From Pedobacter sp. KBS0701 (GTDB taxonomy: Bacteria > Bacteroidota > Bacteroidia > Sphingobacteriales > Sphingobacteriaceae), in assembly GCF_005938645.2 (NCBI RefSeq), contig NZ_CP042171.1:4216001-4280000 (forward strand): 64,000 nucleotides of DNA, in the 5' to 3' direction. The translations under genes and the position numbers were made by a program. Shown here piece after piece: positions 37,219-46,472 of this stretch (position 1 is the stretch's first letter; each line of letters begins with the position of its first letter). The notes under the pieces are model-generated. The model worked only from the letters and a program-made list of their open reading frames with translations. It ran no database searches and was not told the origin of the DNA.

Positions 37219-37247
37219 AAACAGGCGACCAAATTGACCGCCTGTTT
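37219..37247 (-). terminator. Intrinsic terminator behind the CsbD-like gene
   Basis: AAACAGGCG (37219-37227) and CGCCTGTTT (37239-37247) form a perfect 9-bp stem with an 11-base loop. A T-rich stretch follows on the minus strand, immediately before the GH130 gene. Confidence 0.75.
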
Positions 37248-37264
37248 GTCTTATAGAATTGTGA

Positions 37265-37450
37265 CTATAATGAGTTAATCCATTTCACGAGTTCATCTCT
37301 TCCTTTGCCAGTTTTTTGTTGCAATTTCCCCAGCAATTCATCATCCTGACCTTCCTCGTGCTTTAAATCATCGTCTGTTAAATCAGCATAAGCTTGTTTA
37401 ACCTTTCCTTTTATTTCATTCCACTTTCCTTTTAATTCTAACTTATCCAT
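37265..37450 (-). CDS. CsbD-like general stress protein
   Basis: The 61-residue acidic, helical protein begins MDKLELKGKWNEIKGKVKQA and continues with DLTDDDLKHEEGQDDELLGKLQQKTGKGRDEL, the CsbD family pattern. Such proteins are stress-induced in many bacteria; their molecular role is unknown. It is monocistronic with its own terminator and lies between GH130 and SusC pair 3, facing away from the latter. Confidence 0.9.
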   Translation of the reverse strand: MDKLELKGKWNEIKGKVKQAYADLTDDDLKHEEGQDDELLGKLQQKTGKGRDELVKWINSL

Positions 37451-37650
37451 GCTCGTATTTTTTTGTTGTGAATAATGTGTTTTATAAATTAAATAACAAT
37501 CTTATGCACTTTTTGTTTAGTTTTTCACCTCTTTACTTCAGTAACTGAGTTATTTTACCTTATTCCCTCAGGTTTTATATGATTTTTTAATTATATTAAG
37601 GGTATCATTTCTGTCAACTATCAAACATTACTAACTAAACTAATAATTTG

Positions 37651-40600
37651 ATGAAAAAACTACTCTTAAGTATGATTTTGTCTCTCGGTGCAATTTCGTT
37701 TGCTTTCGCACAAGGCAAAGTAATTACCGGGAAAGTTACGTCAGCCTCCGGACCAATTCCAGGCGTTAGCGTATTTGTAAAAGGCTCACCCGCTAACGGC
37801 ACGCAAAGTGATGCCTCGGGAGCCTTTAAATTAACTGTAGCAGACAATGCTAAAACACTTGTTTTTAGCTTTATCGGTTACAAAACCAAAGAGGTGCCCA
37901 TTACCGGGCAGACCGTTAATGTAAACCTCGATGAGGAAAACAATACGCTATCAGACGTAGTTGTGGTGGGATATGGCACGCAGAATAAACGGGATGTGAC
38001 GGGATCAATAGCAAGAGTTACAGCAGCCGATTTGAAAGACAAACCCCTGACAACTATCGAAAGTGCTTTACAAGGCAAAGCACCTGGTGTATTTATCAAC
38101 TCTGGTAGTGGTAAACTGGGCCAGGCGCTTCAAATCCGGGTAAGGGGTATTTCTTCTATTTCGGCAAGTAACCAGCCTTTATTTGTTATTGATGGCGTGC
38201 CAATTGTGAGTGAAGCATTGGGAACCTATACTGAAGCGGATAACCCGCTTGCGGCCATTAGCCCTGATGATATAGAATCGATGGAAGTTTTAAAAGACGC
38301 AGCATCTGCAGCCATATATGGCGCCAGGGGATCGAATGGGGTTGTGCTGATTACAACCAAAAAAGGCAAACAAGGAAGAACCAATATTGATTTTGGATAT
38401 TATGCCGGCTTCAGCGATCCAACCAAAAAGGGCGAATTTTTAAATGCCGATCAATACCGTCAATTATTAGACGCATCTTTTAAATATAACAACTATGATG
38501 ACGGAGACTATGCCAATGCCGCCGAAATGTGGAAAGATTATACGGGCACAGATGACTGGACGAGCAACAACAATACCAGTTGGGTAAACGAAGCTTTTAG
38601 AAAAGGACATACACAACAGTACAACTTAAATATTAATGGTGGTGATGCAAAAACCAGGTTTATGCTTTCCGGAAACTACAACAATAACGATGGAATTATA
38701 GTGAGCAACCGCTATGTACGTACTGGTGGCCGCTTAAGTTTAGACCATACTGTTTCGAAAATTTTAGATGTTGGAGGGTCAGTTAACATCTCTAAAGTAG
38801 ATAATTACCGTATTCCTACTGATAATGCCTTCTCTAATCCATTACAATTAAATGCCTTGCCACCAATTCAGCCTGTACGTGATGCATCAGGTGAATTGAA
38901 TGGTTCTACTGTTTATTATAACAGCTTAATCGATTATGAAAATGGCAAAAATCTATCAACTACGTACAGAACTTTTGCCAATGCTTATGCAAGCCTAAAA
39001 ATCACACCCGATTTAGTTTTTAGAAGTGAGTACGGCTTTGATTTTAACAATTTGGAAGAAGAGCAGTTTTTAGGATCAAAAACACAGGATGGAGGTAGTA
39101 CAGGAGGTTATTCTTCTGATTATATGGCCAAATCCATAAACTTTAATACCAATAATACCCTTAATTATACCAAAACATTTAATGAAAAACATAACCTGAA
39201 CGTATTGGCTGGTTTTGCCTTTCAGGATACGAAATTCAGATACTCATCTGTAACGGGAACTACACTACCATCAGACAGTTTTACTAAGATTGCAAGTGCA
39301 GCAGTAATTTCTGCAGGTGAATCTTCAGAAACCAGACACACTTTTGTTTCATATTTGGCGAGGGTAAATTATAAGTATGAAGATAAGTACCTGTTAAGTG
39401 CATCAATAAGAACGGATGGTTCATCAAGGTTTGGTGTGAATAACAGGTATGGAACTTTCCCGGCAGTTTCTGCAGGCTGGATTGTCAACCAGGAAGAGTT
39501 TCTAAAATCGAGCAGCTGGGTAAGCCTGTTAAAACTTAGAGGCAGTTATGGTTTAACGGGTAATGCAGAAATTGGCGATTTTGCCTCAAGGAATCTATAC
39601 CGTGGCGTTAATTATGCAGGTGTAGGCGGTACACGTCCGAGCCAGTTAGGCGATCCGAATTTAAGCTGGGAAAATACCACAAATTACAACATTGGTTTAG
39701 ATTTTGGTCTATTCTCCGACCGCATTTCTGGTACTGTTGAATACTATAAAAAGAAAACAACCGATTTATTATTAAATGCACCAATTGCTGCTACAAATGG
39801 TTTTTCGTCTATTACACAGAACATTGGCGATATGCAAAACAAGGGATTTGAATTTTCCTTAAATACCAGAAATTTTGTCGGCGAATTTAAATGGTCTACC
39901 TCTTTCAACATCTCACTTAACAGGAACAAAGTTTTACGCTTGGTGGATGACCAACCGATTTATCCTGGCGGAAGATTTCTAGGCCGTGTGGCTGTTGGAG
40001 AACCATTAGGGTACTTTTACGGCAAAGCTTATGCAGGTGTAGATCCGGCCAATGGTGATGCCCTTTATTTTGTTGATGCATCAAGAACAGCAACGACCAA
40101 TGATTATGCCCTTGCGCAAAACCAAAAGCTGGGCGATCCCAATCCTAAATTCTTTGGTGGCTTTGGCAATCATTTCTCTTTCAAAAACTTTGACCTGGAT
40201 GTTCAGGCGCAGTTTGTTTCTGGTAATGATATTTATAACATGGCAGGCGTTTTCCAATCTGCTAATGGCGACTACTTTGATAACCAGACTATTGATCAGT
40301 TAAACTATTGGACACCAACAAACACCATTACGACTATCCCACAGCCAAGATTTGGTGAAGGAAACGGAACAAGCCCGTCATCCAGATGGATACAGGATGG
40401 TTCTTACCTTAGGATAAAAAGTGTGGTTTTCAGCTATAATGTACCTAAAGCGTTTGCCAATAAATATAAATTGCAAAATGTAAAAATATTTGCTTCAGCC
40501 CTTAATTTATTTACCATAACGGGTTATAAAGGCTACGATCCTGAAGTAAATACCCCTAGTGGCGGCAACCTCCAGTCTGATAACATTCAACTGGGTCACG

Positions 40601-40659
40601 ATTTTTACACTCCTCCACAAGCAAGAACCATTACTTTCGGTTTAAACATTGGCTTATAA
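37651..40659 (+). CDS. SusC/RagA family TonB-dependent outer-membrane transporter (pair 3)
   Basis: The start is the ATG at 37651 (MKKLLLSMILSLGAISFAFA, a good signal peptide); a TTG one codon earlier is not needed. The 1002-residue protein has the carboxypeptidase-like domain (KVITGKVTSASGPIPGVSVFVKG), the LSDVVVVGYGTQNKRDV region, the plug (MEVLKDAASAAIYGARGSNGVVLITTKKG) and a barrel ending GLNIGL. It is on the plus strand and followed after 12 bases by its SusD partner. No glycosidase or regulator follows, so this is a minimal SusCD pair of unknown substrate. Confidence 0.95.
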   Translation: MKKLLLSMILSLGAISFAFAQGKVITGKVTSASGPIPGVSVFVKGSPANGTQSDASGAFKLTVADNAKTLVFSFIGYKTKEVPITGQTVNVNLDEENNTLSDVVVVGYGTQNKRDVTGSIARVTAADLKDKPLTTIESALQGKAPGVFINSGSGKLGQALQIRVRGISSISASNQPLFVIDGVPIVSEALGTYTEADNPLAAISPDDIESMEVLKDAASAAIYGARGSNGVVLITTKKGKQGRTNIDFGYYAGFSDPTKKGEFLNADQYRQLLDASFKYNNYDDGDYANAAEMWKDYTGTDDWTSNNNTSWVNEAFRKGHTQQYNLNINGGDAKTRFMLSGNYNNNDGIIVSNRYVRTGGRLSLDHTVSKILDVGGSVNISKVDNYRIPTDNAFSNPLQLNALPPIQPVRDASGELNGSTVYYNSLIDYENGKNLSTTYRTFANAYASLKITPDLVFRSEYGFDFNNLEEEQFLGSKTQDGGSTGGYSSDYMAKSINFNTNNTLNYTKTFNEKHNLNVLAGFAFQDTKFRYSSVTGTTLPSDSFTKIASAAVISAGESSETRHTFVSYLARVNYKYEDKYLLSASIRTDGSSRFGVNNRYGTFPAVSAGWIVNQEEFLKSSSWVSLLKLRGSYGLTGNAEIGDFASRNLYRGVNYAGVGGTRPSQLGDPNLSWENTTNYNIGLDFGLFSDRISGTVEYYKKKTTDLLLNAPIAATNGFSSITQNIGDMQNKGFEFSLNTRNFVGEFKWSTSFNISLNRNKVLRLVDDQPIYPGGRFLGRVAVGEPLGYFYGKAYAGVDPANGDALYFVDASRTATTNDYALAQNQKLGDPNPKFFGGFGNHFSFKNFDLDVQAQFVSGNDIYNMAGVFQSANGDYFDNQTIDQLNYWTPTNTITTIPQPRFGEGNGTSPSSRWIQDGSYLRIKSVVFSYNVPKAFANKYKLQNVKIFASALNLFTITGYKGYDPEVNTPSGGNLQSDNIQLGHDFYTPPQARTITFGLNIGL

Positions 40660-40671
40660 AAACATTAGAAT

Positions 40672-42039
40672 ATGAAAAATTATAAAAATATATTAGCTGC
40701 ATTTCTTATTGTTTTAAGCATATCCAGCTGTAAAAAGCAATTAGAAATAGATCCTAAACAAAATATTGATGCCAATGTGGCACTCAATACAACTGCAGAT
40801 GTTCAAAATGCATTAACGGGTGCCTATACCTTTATGGCTACCGGCGATCTATACGGGAATAACCTGGTATTTATACCAGATCTTTATGCCAGCGATAACT
40901 ACTTAACCTGGCGTGGCACTTTTACTACCTACCGCAACATTTCGAGCAAGGCTATTGTAGCAGATAACGCTGATGTGAGGAGAACCTGGATAACCGCTTA
41001 CAGTGCAATTAATACCGCAAATATTGTACTTTCTGCCTTAAATGTGGTAAGCGATGCCGATACCAAAAACATCATAGAAGGTAAAGCATTATTTATAAGG
41101 GGTATTATGCATTTTGAGCTGGTGAGGCTTTACGGTTTGCCTTATGATGCATCCGGCGCTAATACAAACTTAGGCGTTCCTATCATCACAAAAGCGGTAA
41201 AAACCATTGATAATGTAACCAATTCAGTTGCAAGAAATACGGTTGCCGAGGTTTATATTGCAGTAGAAAACGATTTAAAATCGGCCATAACGAAATTGGC
41301 CTCAGTTGATGATCAATATGCAGCCAAAGCTTTTCTGTCCAGGGTTTACCTACAGGAAGGCAAGTATGCTTTAGCAAGGGATGTGGCCGATGATATTATT
41401 ACCAACAGTCCATATCACTTAATTACCAATTCTCTTGAAGCACCGTTCAGAACCAAAAATTCAAGTGAGGGTATTTTCGAAATCAAACAGAACGAACAAA
41501 GTAATGCCGGAACATCAAACGATGGATTAGCTACTTTTTATGCCAGTTACCAGAACAGTACGGGTGGGGATGTAGGAAGAGCTGATGCGCTGGTAAATAG
41601 CACATTTTACAACTCTTTTGAAACGGGTGATAAAAGACAGACCGAAATGATTTATGAAGGTACTGGTGCCAGGACAGGTCTTTTTACTAAAAAATGGTAT
41701 AGCTTTTATGATAATATACCTGTTTGCAGGGTTACAGAACAGTACCTGATCCGTGCAGAATGTAATTTCAGATTAGGTACTAACATTGGAGCTACTCCAG
41801 CTGATGATATTAACACTTTGAGAACAAGAGCCGGACTGGGAGACGTAGTGCCAACTCTCGACATTATCTTAAACGAACGCGAAAAAGAATTGGATTATGA
41901 AGGTTTCAGGCTTCATGATTATAAACGTACCAAACGTTCTATAGGCAGTTTTGCTTATAATGACCCTAAATTGGTATTTCCAATTCCAGATCGTGAAATA
42001 AATGTGAACAAAGCTTTAAAGCAAAACCCAGGCTACTAA
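40672..42039 (+). CDS. SusD/RagB family lipoprotein (pair 3)
   Basis: A 455-residue lipoprotein (LSISSCKKQLEIDPKQNID, Cys20) with the SusD helical core (IIEGKALFIRGIMHFELVRLYGLPY, AAKAFLSRVYLQEGKY) and C-terminal LNEREKELDYEGFRLHDYKRTKR and PIPDREINVNKALKQNPGY. It is shorter than the SusD proteins of the other two pairs (550 and 610 residues), so its binding loops are probably smaller. It ends 15 bases before a strong hairpin. Confidence 0.94.
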   Translation: MKNYKNILAAFLIVLSISSCKKQLEIDPKQNIDANVALNTTADVQNALTGAYTFMATGDLYGNNLVFIPDLYASDNYLTWRGTFTTYRNISSKAIVADNADVRRTWITAYSAINTANIVLSALNVVSDADTKNIIEGKALFIRGIMHFELVRLYGLPYDASGANTNLGVPIITKAVKTIDNVTNSVARNTVAEVYIAVENDLKSAITKLASVDDQYAAKAFLSRVYLQEGKYALARDVADDIITNSPYHLITNSLEAPFRTKNSSEGIFEIKQNEQSNAGTSNDGLATFYASYQNSTGGDVGRADALVNSTFYNSFETGDKRQTEMIYEGTGARTGLFTKKWYSFYDNIPVCRVTEQYLIRAECNFRLGTNIGATPADDINTLRTRAGLGDVVPTLDIILNEREKELDYEGFRLHDYKRTKRSIGSFAYNDPKLVFPIPDREINVNKALKQNPGY

Positions 42040-42054
42040 TCATAATTGCTTATA

Positions 42055-42096
42055 AACGGGAAAGCCTCCCGATTGACATCTGGAGGCTTTCCCGTT
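42055..42096. terminator. Convergent bidirectional terminator between susD (pair 3) and acs
   Basis: AACGGGAAAGCCTCC (42055-42069) and GGAGGCTTTCCCGTT (42082-42096) form a perfect 15-bp stem with a 12-base loop. It lies between two convergent genes and can serve both. Confidence 0.85.
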
Positions 42097-42111
42097 AAAT
42101 ATGATAAGCTA

Positions 42112-44007
42112 CTAAAGCTTCTTCGCTGCTTCAATAATTTCTTCTACCACACCCGGATCAAGCAAGGTAGAGGTATCACCTAAATTAGCTGTATCACCTT
42201 CGGCAATTTTACGCAAAATTCTACGCATAATTTTGCCTGAACGTGTTTTGGGTAAACCAGAAACAAACAATATTTTATCGGGCTTGGCAATCGCCCCAAT
42301 TACGCGGGTAACCGTCTGTAATATATCTTTTTTAGATAATTCTGCTTCACTATGCATTTCAGGGTAAATTACAAAAGCATAAATCCCCTGCCCTTTCACA
42401 TCGTGCGGATAACCTACAACCGCGCTTTCTACCACACCCGCATGCATGTTAATGGCATTTTCCACTTCAGCTGTACCAATCCGATGCCCCGAAACATTTA
42501 ATACATCATCAACACGACCGGTAATCCGATAATAACCATCTTCATCACGCAAACAGCCATCACCAGTAAAATATAAATTCTCGTAAGTAGAGAAATAAGT
42601 CTGTTTGCAACGTTCATGGTCGCCGTAAGTAGTACGCAACATGCCCGGCCACGGGAATTTAATACAAAGATTTCCCATCACCCCATTTCCTTTGATTTCA
42701 TTTCCATTTTCATCAACTAAAATTGGCTGAATTCCTGGTAAAGGTAATGTAGCAAAACTAGGTTTGGTTGGTGTTACCGTAGCGATGGGAGAAATCATGA
42801 TGCCTCCCGTTTCCGTTTGCCACCAGGTATCAACAATAGGCGCTTTACCGTGCCCGATTTTTTCATCGAACCAATGCCATGCCTCTTCATTAATGGGCTC
42901 TCCTACCGAGCCTAAAACGCGGATTGTGCTTAGATCTTTGCCGTTTAATGGATCTTCACCAAAACTCATTAAAGAGCGGATCGCGGTAGGTGCGGTGTAT
43001 AAGGTATTTACTTTGTGTTTTTCTACAATATCCCAAAAACGCGATGGACTTGGGTAGGTCGGAATCCCTTCGAAAAGCACTGAGGTTGCACCCTGCGAAA
43101 GCGGTCCGTAAACAATATAAGAGTGACCGGTGATCCAGCCAATATCGGCCGTACAGAAATAAACTTCTCCAGGTTGGTAATTAAACACATTTGAAAAGGT
43201 ATAACCCGCATAAACCATATAACCACCACAGGTATGTACCACACCTTTAGGTTTACCGGTAGAGCCAGAAGTATACAGAATGAAGAGCATATCCTCTGCA
43301 TCCATTTCTTCCGCTTCGCAAATATCATTTACGTGCTTAACTTCATCTTCCCACCACACATCTCTTCCTTTCAACATAGAAACAGGTGTGCGAACATGGG
43401 TTAATACAATACATTTCTCTACAGTTGGACAACCAATTAATGCATCATCTATTACATCTTTTAAGGGAATCTGCTTGTTTCCACGGTAAGAACCATCGGC
43501 CGTAATCACCACTTTACACTGCGAATCATTGATCCGGTCGGCGATAGATTTAGCAGAGAATCCACCAAAAATAACGGAGTGAACAGCGCCAATCCTGGCG
43601 CAAGCCAAAACAGCAATAGCCAGTTCGGGCACCATTGGCATGTAAATACAAATACGGTCGCCCTTTTTAGCACCATTACGTTTTAAAACATTGGCAAAAC
43701 GGCAAACACGCTCATGCAACATTTTATAAGTATAAGTAACACTTTCTTCTTCCGGATTATTGGGTTCCCAAACAATGGCTGGTTTATCTCCATTGGTAGC
43801 TAAGTGCCGGTCTAAACAATTTTCGGTGATGTTAAGTTTAGCACCTTCAAACCACTTGATATTTGGTTCGTTAAAGTTCCAGGATAATACCTTAAACCAA
43901 GGTTTGCGCCATTGAAAGTCCTGTGCCACTTCGCCCCAAAACTGCTCAGGGTTTTCTACGCTTTTCTTATAATCTTCTTCGTATTGCTTAAAAGATGTAA
44001 TTTGCAT
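42112..44007 (-). CDS. acs: Acetyl-coenzyme A synthetase
   Basis: The 631-residue enzyme activates acetate to acetyl-CoA through acetyl-AMP. The adenylate-forming motif YTSGSTGKPKG is at 245-255, VDTWWQTETGG and YFTGDGCLRDEDGYYRITGR follow, and GLPKTRSGKIMRR carries the lysine (K592) that is acetylated to control activity in this family. Length is normal. It is monocistronic, with a perfect 16-bp palindrome 85 bases upstream of its start (44092-44107), a probable operator, and a hairpin after it. Confidence 0.96.
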   Translation of the reverse strand: MQITSFKQYEEDYKKSVENPEQFWGEVAQDFQWRKPWFKVLSWNFNEPNIKWFEGAKLNITENCLDRHLATNGDKPAIVWEPNNPEEESVTYTYKMLHERVCRFANVLKRNGAKKGDRICIYMPMVPELAIAVLACARIGAVHSVIFGGFSAKSIADRINDSQCKVVITADGSYRGNKQIPLKDVIDDALIGCPTVEKCIVLTHVRTPVSMLKGRDVWWEDEVKHVNDICEAEEMDAEDMLFILYTSGSTGKPKGVVHTCGGYMVYAGYTFSNVFNYQPGEVYFCTADIGWITGHSYIVYGPLSQGATSVLFEGIPTYPSPSRFWDIVEKHKVNTLYTAPTAIRSLMSFGEDPLNGKDLSTIRVLGSVGEPINEEAWHWFDEKIGHGKAPIVDTWWQTETGGIMISPIATVTPTKPSFATLPLPGIQPILVDENGNEIKGNGVMGNLCIKFPWPGMLRTTYGDHERCKQTYFSTYENLYFTGDGCLRDEDGYYRITGRVDDVLNVSGHRIGTAEVENAINMHAGVVESAVVGYPHDVKGQGIYAFVIYPEMHSEAELSKKDILQTVTRVIGAIAKPDKILFVSGLPKTRSGKIMRRILRKIAEGDTANLGDTSTLLDPGVVEEIIEAAKKL

Positions 44008-44091
44008 TGCTAGTTTTTATATTTTGGATTAGTGGCAGCTAATTTAAATAAATAATACCAAGGAAAAATAGTCTTATCGTATCAAAATGAA

Positions 44092-44107
44092 TATCAAACG
44101 TTTGATA
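44092..44107. promoter_or_regulatory. Perfect 16-bp palindrome upstream of acs
   Basis: TATCAAACGTTTGATA has a central CG and the AAACGTTT core shared with LacI-family operators, but different arms from the sites in the mannan locus. It lies between the divergent acs and rpmB genes, 85 bases from the acs start codon. The binding factor is unknown. Confidence 0.6.
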
Positions 44108-44299
44108 AAAAATATTTATTTTTAGAATGCGGAGATTTAAATATTCCGCATAACAATCATTGTAAAGGCACTTGCCGCCTGTAAATATTAATTGTAAAAA
44201 ATAATTAGCTATGCTATTGCCGTTTACAATTATTTTTCAGATATTTGCACACTCTTAAAAAAATTAAGCGGACGATATTAACAACTATATTTACAAGTC

Positions 44300-44533
44300 A
44301 TGTCAAGAGTTTGTGATTTAACAGGAAAAAAAGCAATGGTAGGTAACAACGTTTCTCACTCAAACGTTAAAACCAAACGCAAATTTTACCCAAACCTACA
44401 ACTTCAGAAATTTTATATTCCTGAAGAAAACCGTTGGATTACGTTGAAAGTTTCTACTTCAGCGATCAAAACCATCAATAAAGTGGGTATTAGCGAAGCA
44501 ATTAACCGTTTCGTAAAAAAAGGATTTTTGTAA
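44300..44533 (+). CDS. rpmB: 50S ribosomal protein L28
   Basis: The 77-residue basic protein MSRVCDLTGKKAMVGNNVSH with SNVKTKRKFYPNLQLQKF is L28. It is the first gene of the rpmB-rpmG-DUF4295 cluster, followed by rpmG after 44 bases. Confidence 0.97.
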   Translation: MSRVCDLTGKKAMVGNNVSHSNVKTKRKFYPNLQLQKFYIPEENRWITLKVSTSAIKTINKVGISEAINRFVKKGFL

Positions 44534-44577
44534 AAAACATTAACTGTTGAGATTAACAGTTTTCAATTTATATTAAA

Positions 44578-44760
44578 ATGGCAAAAAAAGGTAACAGAGT
44601 TCAGGTTATTTTAGAATGTACTGAACATAAAGAAAGTGGCATGCCAGGTATGTCTAGATATATTTCTACCAAGAACCGTAAAAACACTACTGAAAGATTA
44701 GAATTGAAAAAATTCAATCCAGTATTGAGAAAAGTAACCGTACATAAAGAGATAAAATAA
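44578..44760 (+). CDS. rpmG: 50S ribosomal protein L33
   Basis: The 60-residue protein MAKKGNRVQVILECTEHKES with YISTKNRKNTTERLELKKF is L33. The usual two zinc-binding Cys pairs are absent (a single Cys in LECTEH), so it is the zinc-independent form. A word repeat separates it from the DUF4295 gene. Confidence 0.96.
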   Translation: MAKKGNRVQVILECTEHKESGMPGMSRYISTKNRKNTTERLELKKFNPVLRKVTVHKEIK

Positions 44761-44832
44761 TTGAATGATAGATTGATTGGATGATTGAGTTAAAAAATTC
44801 TCTCATTCTAACATTCTCTAATTCGATCATTA
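44761..44832. repeat. Phased word repeat with 8-bp period (TTGA/ATGA words, then CATTCT words)
   Basis: ATGATAGA, TTGATTGG and ATGATTGA start at 44765, 44773 and 44781. The reverse-type words CATTCT follow at 44804 and 44812, then ATTC and CAT at 44821 and 44828. It lies between rpmG and the DUF4295 gene, inside a presumed transcript. Confidence 0.65.
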
Positions 44833-44845
44833 AAATTATAAGAAC

Positions 44846-45001
44846 ATGGCAAAGAAAGTAGTTGCAACCCTTAAAACAGGTACAGGTAAAGAATATTCGA
44901 AAGTGATTACAATGGTAAAATCACCAAAAACTGGTGCTTACTCATTCAAAGAACTTATCGTACACAACGACCACGTAAAAGATGCTATCGCATCTAAATA
45001 A
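44846..45001 (+). CDS. DUF4295 small basic protein (ribosomal protein cluster)
   Basis: A 51-residue protein, MAKKVVATLKTGTGKEYSKV through HNDHVKDAIASK. It matches DUF4295, found in Bacteroidota directly after rpmG and probably tied to the ribosome. It is short and basic, and followed by a terminator at 45033-45064. Confidence 0.88.
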   Translation: MAKKVVATLKTGTGKEYSKVITMVKSPKTGAYSFKELIVHNDHVKDAIASK

Positions 45002-45032
45002 GGTTAATATTTTTTAAAATAAAATATTATAG

Positions 45033-45064
45033 GCCGTTCCGTTTTAACCGGAAGGGCTTTTTTT
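45033..45064 (+). terminator. Intrinsic terminator of the rpmB-rpmG-DUF4295 unit
   Basis: GCC-G-TTCCG and CGGAA-G-GGC pair with one internal G-G mismatch and a 7-base loop, followed by T7. Confidence 0.8.
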
Positions 45065-45118
45065 GTTAGTGAAATTTACCTTAGGAAATAATTGATTATC
45101 TTTGAAAAAAGCATAACC

Positions 45119-45303
45119 ATGGAAGCGTATGAGTTTAAAGCAAAAGTTTCCGAAAACGGAACTATTGTTGTTCCTGACGGATTTGATATAAAAAAACAAA
45201 GAAGTTGAAGTAATTATTTTGGTTCAAACGGAACAAAGTATTGCTCAAGAAGGGTCTTCAGAAATTTCCCAATAAATTTACTGAAGATTTAATGGAAAAT
45301 TAA
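45119..45303 (+). pseudogene. Frameshifted antitoxin-like gene between DUF4295 and ftsY
   Basis: From the ATG at 45119 the frame reads MEAYEFKAKVSENGTIVVPD then GFDIKKQRS and stops. Removing one A from the A7 run near 45190 gives IKNKEVEVIILVQTEQSIAQ, the usual EVEVIILV strand of small antitoxin-like proteins of Bacteroidota. A second change near the GGG at 45251 opens GLQKFPNKFTEDLMEN and a stop. So at least two frameshifts break it. No toxin gene is next to it. The first 24 codons could still be translated. Confidence 0.6.
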
Positions 45304-45359
45304 TCCAGCTGTAGCTTTCAAACACCTACCGATTTCCTAAAAAAACATACAAATAACTA

Positions 45360-46322
45360 ATGGGTTTATTCGATTTTTTCAAAAAGAAAGAAACTGCACC
45401 TGAAGCTCAGGAAGCACTGGATAAAGGTTTAGAGAAAACTAAGGATGGTTTCTTTAACAAAATTACCAAGGCCGTAGCAGGAAAATCTTCTGTTGATGAT
45501 GAAGTACTTGATAATCTGGAGGAGGTTTTGGTAACTTCTGATGTAGGCGTAAGTACCACCTTAAAAATCATCAGGCGCATCGAAGAGCGTGTTGCCAAAG
45601 ATAAATATCTTAACACCTCTGAACTGAATTTTATTCTTCGTGATGAGATCCAACTGCTGTTATCGGAAAATAACAGTAACGATTTCCGTCAGTTCGAATA
45701 TGGCGACCATAAACCTTATGTAATTATGGTGGTTGGCGTAAATGGTGTAGGTAAAACCACTACCATTGGGAAGCTGTCGCATAAACTTAAAGAATCAGGA
45801 CTTAAGGTTGTTCTTGGTGCGGCCGATACCTTTAGGGCTGCGGCCGTTGACCAGATTAAACTTTGGGGCGAACGCGTTGGCGTGAGGGTGGTGGCACAGG
45901 CTATGGGTTCTGACCCTGCCTCAGTTGCTTTTGATACTTTACAGTCGGCCGTTGCAAATGGCGAAGATGTAGTGATTATCGATACCGCCGGCCGTTTGCA
46001 CAACAAAATCGGCTTGATGAATGAGCTGGGCAAAATTAAACAGGTAATGCAAAAGGTAGTACCAGGTGCACCGCACGAAATTTTATTGGTATTGGATGCC
46101 TCGACCGGACAAAACGCCTTTGAACAATGCAAACAGTTTACCGAAGCTACTGATGTGAATGCATTGGCCATCACCAAATTAGATGGAACGGCAAAAGGTG
46201 GTGTAGTAATTGGCATTTCTGATCAATTCAGAATTCCTGTTAAATATATCGGTGTAGGAGAAAAAATAGGCGATTTACAGCTTTTTGACAAGAAAGAGTT
46301 TGTGAATAGTTTGTTTAAGTAA
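45360..46322 (+). CDS. ftsY: Signal recognition particle receptor FtsY
   Basis: A 320-residue SRP-GTPase: short acidic/helical N-domain (FFKKKETAPEAQEAL), P-loop VVGVNGVGKTTTIGKL near 126, GAADTFRAAAVDQIK, IIDTAGRLHNK and TKLDGTAKGGV. It docks ribosomes carrying signal peptides at the inner membrane. The N-terminal A domain is very short, as usual in this phylum. Its start overlaps the last base of an in-frame stop of the antitoxin-like relic. Confidence 0.96.
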   Translation: MGLFDFFKKKETAPEAQEALDKGLEKTKDGFFNKITKAVAGKSSVDDEVLDNLEEVLVTSDVGVSTTLKIIRRIEERVAKDKYLNTSELNFILRDEIQLLLSENNSNDFRQFEYGDHKPYVIMVVGVNGVGKTTTIGKLSHKLKESGLKVVLGAADTFRAAAVDQIKLWGERVGVRVVAQAMGSDPASVAFDTLQSAVANGEDVVIIDTAGRLHNKIGLMNELGKIKQVMQKVVPGAPHEILLVLDASTGQNAFEQCKQFTEATDVNALAITKLDGTAKGGVVIGISDQFRIPVKYIGVGEKIGDLQLFDKKEFVNSLFK

Positions 46323-46352
46323 GCTAAATTTATAAATAAAATCGTTATCAAT

Positions 46353-46414
46353 CGTCATGCTGAATTTATTTCAGCATCTGTCCTTGAGATCCTGAAATGA
46401 ATTCAGGATGACGA
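46353..46414. repeat. Dispersed GTCATGCTGA/GGATGACG double-hairpin repeat
   Basis: Two hairpins in a row: GCTGAATTTATTTCAGC and TCCTGAAATGAATTCAGGA, flanked by GTCAT and ATGACG. Same family as 861-926 and 48746-48840. It lies between ftsY and rimO. Confidence 0.75.
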
Positions 46415-46472
46415 CTACTCCAACAAGACACAGATTACAAAATGTTGTGTTTATAGAAAGATTAAGTGAAAG

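Noticed and set aside
37538..37548. Odd palindrome TCAGTAACTGA upstream of SusC pair 3
   Set aside because: Only five bases per arm and no second copy; too weak to call an operator.
37648..37650. TTG as start of SusC pair 3
   Set aside because: The next codon is an ATG and gives a normal signal peptide.
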